The notes: generated by a model from the sequence alone, not told the origin. A stretch of DNA of 64,000 bases from Mycobacterium shigaense (GCF_002356315.1 NZ_AP018164.1:1550001-1614000), one strand, 5' to 3'. Counted from the first letter of the stretch, positions 29,336 to 37,720 are shown. Made by a program: numbers and translations.

Positions 29336-29842
29336 CGGTTTGACCGGCGGGTCGACGAGCTCATCCTCGAAGGTGTTCATCGCATCGATCATCGCCGTGA
29401 ACACCCGGTGGGCCGCGGCGAGGTCGCTGTCGGTGAGGTCCGCCATCGCCGCGCTCAGGTGCGCGCCGAGGGGCTTGAAGAAGGAGTGCGCCATCGTCAT
29501 GCCGCTCTCCTGATAGCGCAGCAGCCACTTTCGCCGGTCGGCCGGGTCCGGCTCGCGGCGTATGTGGCCCGCCTCGATCATCCGGTCGACGAGGTAGGTG
29601 ATGGCGGCGGGCGAGACGTCCATCCGCTGGCGCAGCTGGGCCAACGTCAGCGGTGTCCCGGCGGTCTCGCTGACCATGATGTGCAGCAGGGCGTGGAAGT
29701 CGCTGCTACTCACGTTGTTTACGCGCGCAAAGTGTCGGCCCACGCGGTCAGACCGCGCGGTGATCGCTCGGACATCGGCCGACAACTGCCTCTCCAGCTC
29801 GGCCCGCTCGGGCGGTGCGTCATTCGCACGGCGCTTGCTCAC
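29279..29842 (-). CDS. MarR-family regulator, copy 2
   Basis: A 187-aa winged-helix protein, a paralogue of marR copy 1. The aligned HTH reads LTLAQLRQRMDVSPAAITYLVDRM, with the wing GHIRREPDPADRRKWLL and a common helical tail (AAHRVFTAMIDAMNTFEDEL). A C-terminal extension of about 20 charged residues is encoded in the overlap with the glycosyltransferase gene. It starts at GTG 29842. It is downstream of, and on the same strand as, the crt operon, about 250 bases after the Rieske gene. Two direct CGTATCC repeats lie just upstream. It may share operators with copy 1 or respond to a different ligand. Confidence 0.88.
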   Translation of the reverse strand: MSKRRANDAPPERAELERQLSADVRAITARSDRVGRHFARVNNVSSSDFHALLHIMVSETAGTPLTLAQLRQRMDVSPAAITYLVDRMIEAGHIRREPDPADRRKWLLRYQESGMTMAHSFFKPLGAHLSAAMADLTDSDLAAAHRVFTAMIDAMNTFEDELVDPPVKPSAGVGRDGAASRRQDAPR

Positions 29843-29847
29843 CTACC

Positions 29848-29878
29848 CGTATCCTTCATCAGGTACACCAGCGTATCC
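29848..29878. repeat. Direct repeat upstream of marR copy 2
   Basis: CGTATCC occurs at 29848-29854 and again at 29872-29878, 24 bases apart, directly before the marR copy 2 start. This is about two helical turns and could be a regulator site. It does not resemble the TTAA motif of the other two promoters. Confidence 0.3.
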
Positions 29879-30003
29879 GCGCGCTCATCGAAGGGTTGAA
29901 CACACCCGGCCGCGGATCAGGAGCGAACTTACCCCAGACCGCGCGAATTATCTCGGATAACCGCAGCTACGTCCGGGTGGGATCGCGTCACGTGGTGTCG
30001 TGG

Positions 30004-30096
30004 TCACCGGACACGGGTGCTCGCTGTCGCTGACGCCGTGGACCCGCGGCTCTGCCATTCGACCTTGTCGGCCTTGCGGAACTTCTTGTCGGTCAA
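30004..30096 (-). pseudogene. Truncated DUF2945-like small protein
   Basis: A TTG at 30096 overlapping the Rieske-gene stop (TTGA) opens a 30-codon frame, TDKKFRKADKVEWQSRGSTA..., that resembles the start of DUF2945 (hypervirulence-associated, Tudor-like) proteins, which usually begin with a GDKVxW segment and run to about 70 residues. Here the frame ends early at 30004. It is probably a relic, though short translation coupled to the Rieske gene is possible. Confidence 0.4.
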
Positions 30097-31109
30097 CTGT
30101 CTTGTCCCTTCGATGGGTCCCCCGCCCGGATTCGGTATCGCCGTTCGGCGTAGGCCAGGTCGTCGCGCCACAGCCGGGTCGCGGCGTAGCGCATCAGCGG
30201 GGTGATCAACGAGCCTGCGCGGCGCGCGTTTCGGAATCCCGGCCGCGTCGATGACGCGATAGTGGCTTCGATGACGGCGACGCGCGGACGACCGTCCGGG
30301 CCGAGACCGATTGGCGTAGCATGTGTTTCGACGACGCTGCCGGTGCCCTCGCCCTCGACGATGCGCATCACGACGGTGCGCGCCTCCGGCGTGGTGAATT
30401 CGGCGATCACGGGAACGCCGAAGCGGCCCATCCGGAAGGTCACCGAGACGAGAAAGCGGTCGTCGTCGACGGTCGGGGTGGTCAGCACGTCGAGCCGGGT
30501 GAACGAGTGCGGGTGAAACCAGGCGCCGTGCCAGGGGTCGAGCCGGTTGGCGATGATGTCGGACGGTTCACAGGTACCGGTGAGTCGCGAGACGGCCACC
30601 AGCGTCTGGCCGGCGGGGCGGGACGGCAACACCGGCTCGTCGGTCGGGTGTTCGCCGCCCACTGCGTCCAGCCGCACCCAGGCCAGCACGCCGTCGTCGT
30701 GGCTGGGGAACGCCTTCCACCGCATGTCGCACGTCTCACCGTCGAACGCGAGCCCGTGCCAACGGCAATACAGCACGCCACCGCTGACCACTCCGGTGCC
30801 CAGGTGGGCACCCAGATGCGGGCAGCGCGCGGGGCCGACGCGCAGACGCCGGTGCCCGTCGCGCCACGCGACCAGCTCGGCACCCGCGACGCGGGTGCCG
30901 AAGGCGCGGCCCGCGCGTACGTCGCGGCTTGCGGCGAACGCGTACCAGTTCCCGGTCGGCCGTTGCCGGGCCCGATCCAGGGCGGCTTCGATGATGCCGG
31001 GCTGGGCGTCGAAGTAGGTCGGGCGCTGCGCGACCCACGGCATTTGCGGGATAATCCCGATGGGGGCGTCCTTCGGCCAGCACAGGCGCAACCGGTCGGA
31101 GATGCTCAT
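30093..31109 (-). CDS. Rieske 2Fe-2S protein of the carotenoid operon (DUF5914-like)
   Basis: A 338-aa oxygenase-like protein. The Rieske cluster ligands are in CPHLGAHLG and CRWHGLAF (CxH...CxxH), preceded by an N-terminal segment with MPWVAQRPTYFDAQPG. The C-terminal part (DPWHGAWFHPHSFTRLDVL) has several histidines, but I do not see the canonical mononuclear-iron facial triad, so catalysis is uncertain. It is the last large gene of the crt operon, overlapping crtU by 4 bases. Similar Rieske proteins accompany crtU in other actinobacterial clusters. It may oxygenate or further modify the carotenoid. The reaction is not established. Confidence 0.82.
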   Translation of the reverse strand: MSISDRLRLCWPKDAPIGIIPQMPWVAQRPTYFDAQPGIIEAALDRARQRPTGNWYAFAASRDVRAGRAFGTRVAGAELVAWRDGHRRLRVGPARCPHLGAHLGTGVVSGGVLYCRWHGLAFDGETCDMRWKAFPSHDDGVLAWVRLDAVGGEHPTDEPVLPSRPAGQTLVAVSRLTGTCEPSDIIANRLDPWHGAWFHPHSFTRLDVLTTPTVDDDRFLVSVTFRMGRFGVPVIAEFTTPEARTVVMRIVEGEGTGSVVETHATPIGLGPDGRPRVAVIEATIASSTRPGFRNARRAGSLITPLMRYAATRLWRDDLAYAERRYRIRAGDPSKGQDS

Positions 31110-32629
31110 CGCCGTTGCCGCCCTTGGCGTTCGGCCATCGACCGCAGCAGGGTGGAGCGCCCGCGAACGGGAACGGTGCACAGCTGATGGCCGGCCACGC
31201 CCCAGGACGTCAGCAGCCGGTTGGCGGCAGCAAGGCCGGTGGTGGCGGCGCGTTCCATCAGCGCCACCGGGAGATCGATGCGAATCCCGTCGCCGGCCAG
31301 CACCAGACCGGGATGCGGCGTGGCGACGGTCGGGCGCCGCGAATACGTGCCGGGCGCGAACAGCGGGCAGTCGCCGCGGCGCAGCACCTGCTGGTGGGCC
31401 ACGCCCGCGGCGGCGGTCTCGGGGTAGAGCTTGTGCAGTCGCGCGACGGCGGCATCCGCGTCGTATTCGGAATCCATTGCGTAGGAGTGTAATTCGATGA
31501 CCGAACCCTGGCGTTGGCGTGCCCACGCCTGGGCGTCGCGTTCGTAGCGTTCCAGCACGCTGATGTTGTCGAGCGGCTGGTGGTCCGCGGTTCCCAGGAA
31601 CGCCGGCCTGCTCGGGTCGACCGGACGGTCCAGCCACAGCCGGTGCACCACGAACGGCGGCGCGGTGCGCAATCGATCGATGCGCAGGCGCCACTCGTCG
31701 TCGCCCAGACCGGGCGAGGCGGCGACCAACTGCTGCAGGCCGCCCACGTCCAACGCCAACACCACGGCGTCGGCGTCCAAATGCTCACTCGAATCGAGGT
31801 GGACGCCGAAGGTTGTCGTGGAACCCGGGTCGATGCGCCGCACCTGGGCACCGAGGTGCACCCGAACACCCCGGTCGTGTAGGTATTCCTGCAGCGGATT
31901 CCACAGGGCAGCATCGAAATTCGCGTTGGCCACGTCGAAGATCAGGCCTTCGCTGGAGCCGAGAAAATAGATGTGAAACATGGTCGCCAACTCGGCGGCC
32001 GACAGCTGCGACGGCTCGGCGAAGAAGCTGCGTGAGAACACTTCGAACGCGAGGTGACGGGCCGATTCGGGGAAATTCATGCTCTTCAAGAAGGTTTCGG
32101 CATCGAGGTGGTCGAGCCGGTCGTAAATGCCGGGCACCGACACCGCCGCCAGCGGGGCGGCGGCCCGGGCGTCGATGCGCGCGAGGTCGCGGAGCCGAAA
32201 TGTCGGGCTGCGCAGCGCAAAAGTCAGCGCGTTCAACGGCGGCGTCCGGGGTAAGCCGCGGAAGGTGTCCAGCCGGCCCGCGCCGTCGATCAGCGGATAG
32301 TCCGCGACGGGGCTGAGCATCGACAGCTGCGGATCGACCCGCCGCAGCAGGCCTCGCAGGTTGTAATACTGGCGAAAGAACGCGTGAAAACCACGATTCA
32401 TCGCCAGCTGCGCGCCGTCGTGGGATTCTGTCCAGCCGCCCACGCGGCCGCCCAGGTAATTCTCTTTGTCCACAAGGTCGACAGAGATGCCCCGTTCGGC
32501 GAGACCGGTCGCCGCGGCCAGGCCGGCGATACCGCCACCGACGACGACGACGCGGGGCCGCGACGACAGCGCGCCGGCGCCGGGCAAGCCTGGCGCTGCG
32601 GCGTGAATGTGGCGGCGGCGGTCGATCAT
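31106..32629 (-). CDS. crtU: Carotene desaturase/methyltransferase, isorenieratene synthase type
   Basis: A 507-aa FAD enzyme. The FAD fold is VVVGGGIAGLAAATGLAERG, then the CrtU-typical NRGFHAFFRQYYNLRGLL, FEVFSRSFFAEPSQLSAAEL and MFHIYFLGSSEGL. The C-terminus has the flavin-contacting LVLAGDGIRIDLPVALMERA. CrtU converts the beta-rings of beta-carotene to aromatic phi-rings by desaturation and methyl migration, giving beta-isorenieratene and isorenieratene. Aromatic carotenoids are known from pigmented mycobacteria. The start at ATG 32629 overlaps crtT by 4 bases. It acts at the membrane, where its substrate resides. Confidence 0.9.
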   Translation of the reverse strand: MIDRRRHIHAAAPGLPGAGALSSRPRVVVVGGGIAGLAAATGLAERGISVDLVDKENYLGGRVGGWTESHDGAQLAMNRGFHAFFRQYYNLRGLLRRVDPQLSMLSPVADYPLIDGAGRLDTFRGLPRTPPLNALTFALRSPTFRLRDLARIDARAAAPLAAVSVPGIYDRLDHLDAETFLKSMNFPESARHLAFEVFSRSFFAEPSQLSAAELATMFHIYFLGSSEGLIFDVANANFDAALWNPLQEYLHDRGVRVHLGAQVRRIDPGSTTTFGVHLDSSEHLDADAVVLALDVGGLQQLVAASPGLGDDEWRLRIDRLRTAPPFVVHRLWLDRPVDPSRPAFLGTADHQPLDNISVLERYERDAQAWARQRQGSVIELHSYAMDSEYDADAAVARLHKLYPETAAAGVAHQQVLRRGDCPLFAPGTYSRRPTVATPHPGLVLAGDGIRIDLPVALMERAATTGLAAANRLLTSWGVAGHQLCTVPVRGRSTLLRSMAERQGRQRR

Positions 32630-33351
32630 CGCGGTGCCTTCGCCAGGAAGAGATGGACGACGTTGCGTTCCCACCCCGGCATGGTCTCGCTGCGCACCGC
32701 GGTGAATCCGGCTTCGCCGATGCGGCGCCGGAAATCCGCCGCCCCGTCGAAGGTGAGAACGCTGCGCCACAGATGCCGATACAACGTGGTGTCGCGGGTA
32801 CGCCACCAGCCGGCGGGGATGATGATGCCCCAGCACACCGCGTGCCAAACCAGCGTCGCCGCACGCGAATCGCGTACCGAGTACTCGTGCACCGCCAGGG
32901 TGCCGCCGGGGCGCAGCAGGTCGCGAAAGGCGCGCAGCTGGCGATCCGGGTCCGCCACGTTGCGCAGTAGATAGGCACAGAGGACGGCGTCGAACGGCCC
33001 GGCGACCCCGTGGACCGCCAGCTCCTCCACGCGGGCGTGCACGAAGCGGACCGACGACGGCCACGACTTCGCCTGTGCGGCATCGAGCATGCCGCGCGAA
33101 GCGTCGACGGCGACGATCTCGGCGTGCGGGGCGGTGGCCAACAGCGCGGCCGTCGACGCCCCGGTGCCGCAGCCCGCGTCGAGCAGCCGCAGACCCTTGC
33201 CCTGCGCGGGCAGGCGCATGCGCCGCGCCGACAGCGCGAGGTTCGCGTGGTACTGCGGGTTGGCGCCGACCAGCCGGTCGTATGCCGTCGCGCCGGCGTC
33301 GAAGGCGCCGGGCACCTCGGCGCGGGGCAGGCCCGCCTTATCGACTCGCAC
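32626..33351 (-). CDS. crtT: SAM-dependent methyltransferase, CrtT-like
   Basis: A 241-aa class I methyltransferase. The SAM motif I is LRLLDAGCGTGASTAALL, the second acidic position is in IVAVDASRGML, and later come DAVLCAYLLRNVADPDRQL and LLRPGGTLAVHEYSV, as in UbiE/MenG-like enzymes. In Streptomyces griseus a methyltransferase gene, crtT, lies between crtU and crtY in the isorenieratene cluster, and here it lies between crtU and crtYd. Its exact substrate is not settled. Its 5' end overlaps crtYd by 14 bases and its 3' end overlaps crtU by 4. Confidence 0.82.
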   Translation of the reverse strand: MRVDKAGLPRAEVPGAFDAGATAYDRLVGANPQYHANLALSARRMRLPAQGKGLRLLDAGCGTGASTAALLATAPHAEIVAVDASRGMLDAAQAKSWPSSVRFVHARVEELAVHGVAGPFDAVLCAYLLRNVADPDRQLRAFRDLLRPGGTLAVHEYSVRDSRAATLVWHAVCWGIIIPAGWWRTRDTTLYRHLWRSVLTFDGAADFRRRIGEAGFTAVRSETMPGWERNVVHLFLAKAPR

Positions 33352-33649
33352 GTTGCCGCTCCCACAGCAGCAGCACGGCGGTGACCAAGGCGAAGCCGAA
33401 CAAGAAGTCCTCGACGGGGATGTCGAACGGGAATCGCACGCCGCTGGTTTGACTTTCGTTGTAGATCACGATCGGTGCGCTGAGTTTGGTCAGCCAGCCG
33501 TCGACCGGTATCTGGAAGCCGAGCACGATCACCATCGACAGCCAGTAGGCCGGCCGCCGGAACAGCCCGGTGCGCAGCAGCCCGAATTCGAGCACGAACA
33601 CCGCGGCCGCGGCCACCACGGCCGGCAGGGTGTAGCCGAGCCCGTTCAT
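33338..33649 (-). CDS. crtYd: Lycopene beta-cyclase subunit CrtYd
   Basis: A 103-aa membrane protein with three hydrophobic segments: VVAAAAVFVLEFGLL, YWLSMVIVLGFQIPVDGWL and FPFDIPVEDFLFGFALVTAVLLLW. The PVEDFLF motif corresponds to the conserved PxE(E/D) catalytic segment of the small heterodimeric cyclases. With CrtYc it converts lycopene to beta-carotene in the membrane. The ATG at 33649 overlaps the crtYc stop by 4 bases, so the two halves are made together. Assignment as the d subunit follows gene order (Yc before Yd) as in Brevibacterium linens and M. aurum. Confidence 0.9.
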   Translation of the reverse strand: MNGLGYTLPAVVAAAAVFVLEFGLLRTGLFRRPAYWLSMVIVLGFQIPVDGWLTKLSAPIVIYNESQTSGVRFPFDIPVEDFLFGFALVTAVLLLWERQRASR

Positions 33650-33969
33650 CGCCGCCGGCCCCGGTCCAGGATGGCGCTGACCGCGTTGTAGGTCAGCAAG
33701 GCGCACAACGGAATCACGACGAAGAACAGCACCTCCTCGAGCGGCACCCGGAAGGGCAGACGCAGGCCGCTGATGTAGTCGCCGTTGTATGTCCACACGC
33801 CGGCCGCGATGGCGACCGCGTCCCAGGCCAGAAACGCCACGGCGACGGGCGTGATCGCGCGAATCAGGCGCCGGGGTTGGCGGTAGACGCCGGGAGCGAA
33901 CATCTCCAGCGGAGCGGTGATCGCCAGGCACAAGCCCAGCACGATGAGGTACTGCCACCGGTCGCTCAC
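33646..33969 (-). CDS. crtYc: Lycopene beta-cyclase subunit CrtYc
   Basis: A 107-aa membrane protein with three helices: YLIVLGLCLAITAPLEMFA, ITPVAVAFLAWDAVAIAAGV and VPLEEVLFFVVIPLCALLTY. The PLEE motif preceding a phenylalanine-rich helix is the hallmark of the CrtYc/CrtYe family. It forms a heterodimer with CrtYd. GTG 33969 is used as start because it overlaps the crtB stop by 4 bases, like most other junctions in this operon. No classical single-chain CrtY is present in the window. Confidence 0.9.
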   Translation of the reverse strand: MSDRWQYLIVLGLCLAITAPLEMFAPGVYRQPRRLIRAITPVAVAFLAWDAVAIAAGVWTYNGDYISGLRLPFRVPLEEVLFFVVIPLCALLTYNAVSAILDRGRRR

Positions 33970-34916
33970 GCCGCACCGGCCCGTCCTTGCTCGGATCCCC
34001 TTCGCGCCCACCAGGAGCGCAGCAGCGCGCCGCCGGCGACCTGGAGTCTTCGCGTGGTGCCGACGGTTGCGCGGTGCGCGAACACCGCGAAATCGCTGTC
34101 CTCGATGCGGTCCAGGATCTCCGAGTACAGCGTCAGCGCGGTCGCCACGCACGGGCGGGATCGGGGCGCCAGCAACGGGATTCCGCCGGCGGCGAACCGG
34201 TAGATGTCCCTGGTGATGTCGTGCTGGGCCGCGAGCGCGTCCCGCACCCGCTGGTCGGTGCGGCGGTGCAGCTGGCACCACGTCATCAGCTCCCGGTCGA
34301 CACCGTAGGCCGCGAGCTCGTCGGCCGGCAGATAGATGCGGTTGCGGGTCAGATCCTCGGCGACGTCGCGCAGGAAGTTGGTGAGCTGAAACGCCCGCCC
34401 CAGCGCCGCGGCGTACGGCGCGGCCTCGTCGGCGTCGGTCATGGTGCCCAGAATCGGGAGCACCTGCAGCCCAATGACTTCCGCGGAGCCGCGCATGTAC
34501 CGGTTGAGTGCGGCCCGATCCGGATAGTCCGTAACGGTCAGATCCATCCGCATGGAGGCCAGGAATTCCACGAACAGCGTCGTCGGGATCGCATAGCGGC
34601 GCGCGGTGTCGTGCACCGCGGTGAGAACGGGCTCGTCGCGGTCGTCACCGCCGGTGAAGAAGCGGTCGGACAACTGCTGGAGGCGGTCGGCCCGCGCGGT
34701 GACGTCGAGGGTCGGGTCGAGCTCGTCGAGGATGTCGTCGGCATGACGGGCGAAGCCGTACAGCGCGTGCACCGCGGGGCGCTGGTCCGGGGCGAGCAGT
34801 CGGGTGGCCAGGAAGTAGGTGCGGCCGTGTTCGGCCGCGATCTGCCGGCAGCGCCGATAGGCTTCGCGCAGGGGTTGTCCGGCGATGCCGGCGGCAGCCA
34901 ATTCGGTGCGGATCAT
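33966..34916 (-). CDS. crtB: Phytoene synthase
   Basis: A 316-aa enzyme joining two GGPP molecules head-to-head to phytoene, the first committed step to carotenoids. The first aspartate-rich motif is RHADDILDELD and the second is QLTNFLRDVAEDLTRNRIYLP, both with the residues for magnesium-diphosphate binding. YGFARHADD and RYMRGSAEVIGLQVLPILG are also characteristic. The size fits the family, about 300-320 residues. The start at ATG 34916 overlaps crtI by 4 bases. Confidence 0.95.
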   Translation of the reverse strand: MIRTELAAAGIAGQPLREAYRRCRQIAAEHGRTYFLATRLLAPDQRPAVHALYGFARHADDILDELDPTLDVTARADRLQQLSDRFFTGGDDRDEPVLTAVHDTARRYAIPTTLFVEFLASMRMDLTVTDYPDRAALNRYMRGSAEVIGLQVLPILGTMTDADEAAPYAAALGRAFQLTNFLRDVAEDLTRNRIYLPADELAAYGVDRELMTWCQLHRRTDQRVRDALAAQHDITRDIYRFAAGGIPLLAPRSRPCVATALTLYSEILDRIEDSDFAVFAHRATVGTTRRLQVAGGALLRSWWARRGSEQGRAGAA

Positions 34917-36439
34917 CGCGAGCGGGCTTTCAGGTCGATGACATTGGCTGACCGGGTGTCGCTGCCGGCGATCCGGTCGGCGGCCAACCGGCCGGAGATC
35001 AGCGTGGTGGGCACACCCACGCCTGGCAGCGTGGACGAGCCGGCCAGCACCGCATTGTCGATGCCGCGCACGGTGTTGGCCGGGCGGAACGGCCCGGTCT
35101 GGGCGAACGTGTGCGCGAGCGCAAACGGCGTGCCGCCCGCCATGCCCTGGCGGGCCCAGTCGGCGGGAGTGTCCACGTGCAGCAGCTGGGCGCCGTCGCG
35201 CAGCCGGGGAATCAACCGCTCCTGGACGATCTGGAGCAGGGATTGGGCGTAGCCGTCGCCGATCCGCGGCCAGTCGATGTCGCGGCGGGTCAGGTTGGGC
35301 GCGGGCGCGAGCACGTAGAGCAGGTCGCGCCCGGCGGGCGCCAGGCTGGGGTCGCCCGCCGTCGGGCGGGTCACCAGCAGCGACGGGTCGGACATCAGCC
35401 GGCCGTCGCGGATGATGTCGGTGAAGGTCCGGTCCCACTCGTCGCCGAAAAGGATGGTGTGGTGCGCGTTTTGCGGTCCGACGGGCGCCGCGCCGACGTG
35501 CAGGACCACCGCTGAGGGTGCCGCGCGCAACGGAACCGGCCGCCGTGGCCGGCGGCCCAGCAGCCGGTAGGTCTGCGGCAGCTCGGTCGTCAACACCACC
35601 GCATCGCAGGCGATGCGCTCGTCGCGGTCGGTACGCACCGCGGTGATGCGCGCGCCGTCGCGATCCAGCGCGGTGACCGCCGCGGAGTAGCGGAACCGCA
35701 CGCCTGCGTCCGCGGCGGCCGCGGCCAGCGCATCCGGCAGCGCGCGAACGCCGCCGCGGGGGAAGAACACGCCCGACACGGTGTCCATGTAGGCGATCAC
35801 CGCGTACACCGCCAATGCCTGCTGCGGGGCCACGCCCGCGTAGAGCGACTGGAAGGTGAACACCCGCCGCAACCGGTCGTCGGTGATGTGGCGCCTGACC
35901 ATCGTGTCCCAGCGGCGGAATCCGCCCAGGGCCGCCAGCCTGGCCAGCCGGCCGTTGAGCAGCGACAGCGGGGAGTCGAAGTTCGCGGCGATGAAACCGT
36001 CGAATTCGGTGCGGTACAACCGGTTCAGCCAATCCCGCAGCCGCAGGTAGCCGGCCTCCTGCCGGGCTCCGGCGAACTCGCGCACGGCGGCGGCCATCCG
36101 GTCGGCGTCGGTGTGCACGTCGAGGGAGCTGCCATCGGCGAACTTCGCCCGGTAGGCCGGGTCCACCGGCAGCAGTTCCAGCCGCTGCGAGGAGGTTTCG
36201 CCGACGGCGGCGAAGGCCTCATCGATGATGTTGGGCATCGTCAGCACCGTGGGCCCGGTGTCGATCCGGTAGCCGTCGATGTCGAGCCGTCCCGCCCTGC
36301 CGCCGGGCCACGGATTTTGCTCGACCACCGTGACCTCGCGGCCCCGGCCGGCCAGTTGCAGCGCCGCGGACAGCCCCGCGAACCCCGCGCCGACCACGAC
36401 GACGCGATCGGTGCGGCCCCGCACGGTGCGCGCGCTCAT
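34913..36439 (-). CDS. crtI: Phytoene desaturase
   Basis: A 508-aa FAD-dependent desaturase converting colourless phytoene to lycopene in four steps. The N-terminal FAD fold is VVVVGAGFAGLSAALQLAGRG, followed by EQNPWPGGRAGRL and YRIDTGPTVLTMP. The C-terminal bacterial-type desaturase signature is AGSSTLPGVGVPTTLISGRLAAD. An internal YAVIAYMDTVSGVFFPRGGVRALP is typical of CrtI. It acts at the membrane surface. It overlaps crtE and crtB by 4 bases each, giving tightly coupled translation. Confidence 0.95.
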   Translation of the reverse strand: MSARTVRGRTDRVVVVGAGFAGLSAALQLAGRGREVTVVEQNPWPGGRAGRLDIDGYRIDTGPTVLTMPNIIDEAFAAVGETSSQRLELLPVDPAYRAKFADGSSLDVHTDADRMAAAVREFAGARQEAGYLRLRDWLNRLYRTEFDGFIAANFDSPLSLLNGRLARLAALGGFRRWDTMVRRHITDDRLRRVFTFQSLYAGVAPQQALAVYAVIAYMDTVSGVFFPRGGVRALPDALAAAAADAGVRFRYSAAVTALDRDGARITAVRTDRDERIACDAVVLTTELPQTYRLLGRRPRRPVPLRAAPSAVVLHVGAAPVGPQNAHHTILFGDEWDRTFTDIIRDGRLMSDPSLLVTRPTAGDPSLAPAGRDLLYVLAPAPNLTRRDIDWPRIGDGYAQSLLQIVQERLIPRLRDGAQLLHVDTPADWARQGMAGGTPFALAHTFAQTGPFRPANTVRGIDNAVLAGSSTLPGVGVPTTLISGRLAADRIAGSDTRSANVIDLKARSR

Positions 36440-37611
36440 GCCGCCCGCTGGGTGCACAGGCCGGCCATATCGACGAGCGCGGCGGTGAGCGGGTGCGCGA
36501 ACATGCTGCGGTCCAGCGCCTTTCGCGCATCCGCGACGCGGTCGGCGATGAGGTCTTCGATCAGCTGCACCGCTCCGGTGCCGACGATCAAGGTCCGCCA
36601 ATGCTGCAGCGTGGCCTCGTCGGTCGCCTGGCCGGTCATCAGCTGCTGCAGTTGCCGACGCGTGGCCGGGTCGGCCAGCTGATGGGCGGCGACCACGACG
36701 CTGGTCGCCTTGCGCTCGATCAGGTCGCCGCTGTTCGGCTTGCCGGTCTGCGCGGGAGTTCCGAAGATGCCCAGGATGTCGTCGCGCAGCTGGAACGCCT
36801 CGCCGATGGCCGAGCCGTAGTCACCGAGGCCGGCCAGTACGTCGTCGCCGCAGCCGGCCATGGCCGCACCGATCTCCAGCGGCCGGCGCACGGTGTAGTT
36901 TCCCGATTTCAGCCGGGCGACTTCCAGCACGTCCTGCAGCGGCGGCAGATCGCGTAGATCGGTTGCGAGGTCGGCGAATTGGCCCACCGCGAGCTCGGTG
37001 CGCATGGCGTCGTAGCGTGGCCATGCGCCGGCCAGCTGGCGGCGGGTCAGGCCGCTGTCGCGCAGCATCTGCTCGGCCCAGATCAGACACAGATCGCCGA
37101 GCAGGACCGCGGCCGATTCGCCGAACCGGCGGGAGGATCCGCAGAGGCCGCGGCGGCGATGCCACTCGGCGAATTGCAGGTGTGCGGCCGGGCGGCCGCG
37201 GCGGGATCCGGAGGCGTCCATCACGTCGTCCTGCAGGAGGGCGAACGCGTGGAGCAGCTCCAGGCCTGCGCTTGCCGTGAGGGCCGCGTCGCTGCCCGGC
37301 GCGCCGCACAGCCACCCCAGGTACATGAACGTCGACCGCAGGCACTTGCCGCCGCCGACGAACTGGGTCAGGATGCTGCCCGCCACGTCGACACCGCAGG
37401 CGCCCAGCTCGTCGGCACACCGTGCCTGGACGAAAGCCCCGACCCGCACGAGTACCTCTTGACGTAAAGCTGCTTTCCAGGTGTCGAATTGGCCCACGGC
37501 GGGCGGCCCGGCCGCGCCGGCGAGATGTATCCCGGGGAATGCTCGCACAGCTCCCACCGAGGGCCCCCTGCCAATGTCGGTCAGCCGCTGGCTCGAACGG
37601 CTTGGATTCAC
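36436..37611 (-). CDS. crtE: Geranylgeranyl diphosphate synthase, carotenoid type
   Basis: A 391-aa all-trans polyprenyl synthase. The first aspartate motif is DDVMD (about 128-132), the second is QLRDDILG, and the upstream GGGKCLRST carries substrate-binding residues. It adds isopentenyl units to give C20 GGPP for CrtB. GTG 37611 is chosen because AAGGGG stands at proper spacing. A TTG at 37635 is also in frame. It is the first gene of the operon. A perfect 8-bp inverted repeat around an AT-rich core lies about 80 bases upstream. Since GGPP relieves CrtR repression in C. glutamicum, CrtE may feed back on its own expression. Confidence 0.93.
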   Translation of the reverse strand: MNPSRSSQRLTDIGRGPSVGAVRAFPGIHLAGAAGPPAVGQFDTWKAALRQEVLVRVGAFVQARCADELGACGVDVAGSILTQFVGGGKCLRSTFMYLGWLCGAPGSDAALTASAGLELLHAFALLQDDVMDASGSRRGRPAAHLQFAEWHRRRGLCGSSRRFGESAAVLLGDLCLIWAEQMLRDSGLTRRQLAGAWPRYDAMRTELAVGQFADLATDLRDLPPLQDVLEVARLKSGNYTVRRPLEIGAAMAGCGDDVLAGLGDYGSAIGEAFQLRDDILGIFGTPAQTGKPNSGDLIERKATSVVVAAHQLADPATRRQLQQLMTGQATDEATLQHWRTLIVGTGAVQLIEDLIADRVADARKALDRSMFAHPLTAALVDMAGLCTQRAA

Positions 37612-37691
37612 GCTACCCCTTAGACGAGAAAACAAATACTGGGCGCCGGCGCAGCAGGATGGTGCGGAGCCCTCGAATAAAACGCTCTCGG

Positions 37692-37720
37692 TTCAGTAAT
37701 TTAAACATTAACTTACTGAA
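37692..37720. promoter_or_regulatory. Palindromic operator upstream of crtE
   Basis: TTCAGTAA (37692-37699) and TTACTGAA (37713-37720) form a perfect 8-bp inverted repeat. Between them TTAAACATTAAC (37701-37712) nearly matches TTAACCATTAAT in the mmpL/marR promoter. This is strongly AT-rich within GC-rich DNA. It is the probable MarR-family (CrtR-like) control site for the crt operon. Confidence 0.65.
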
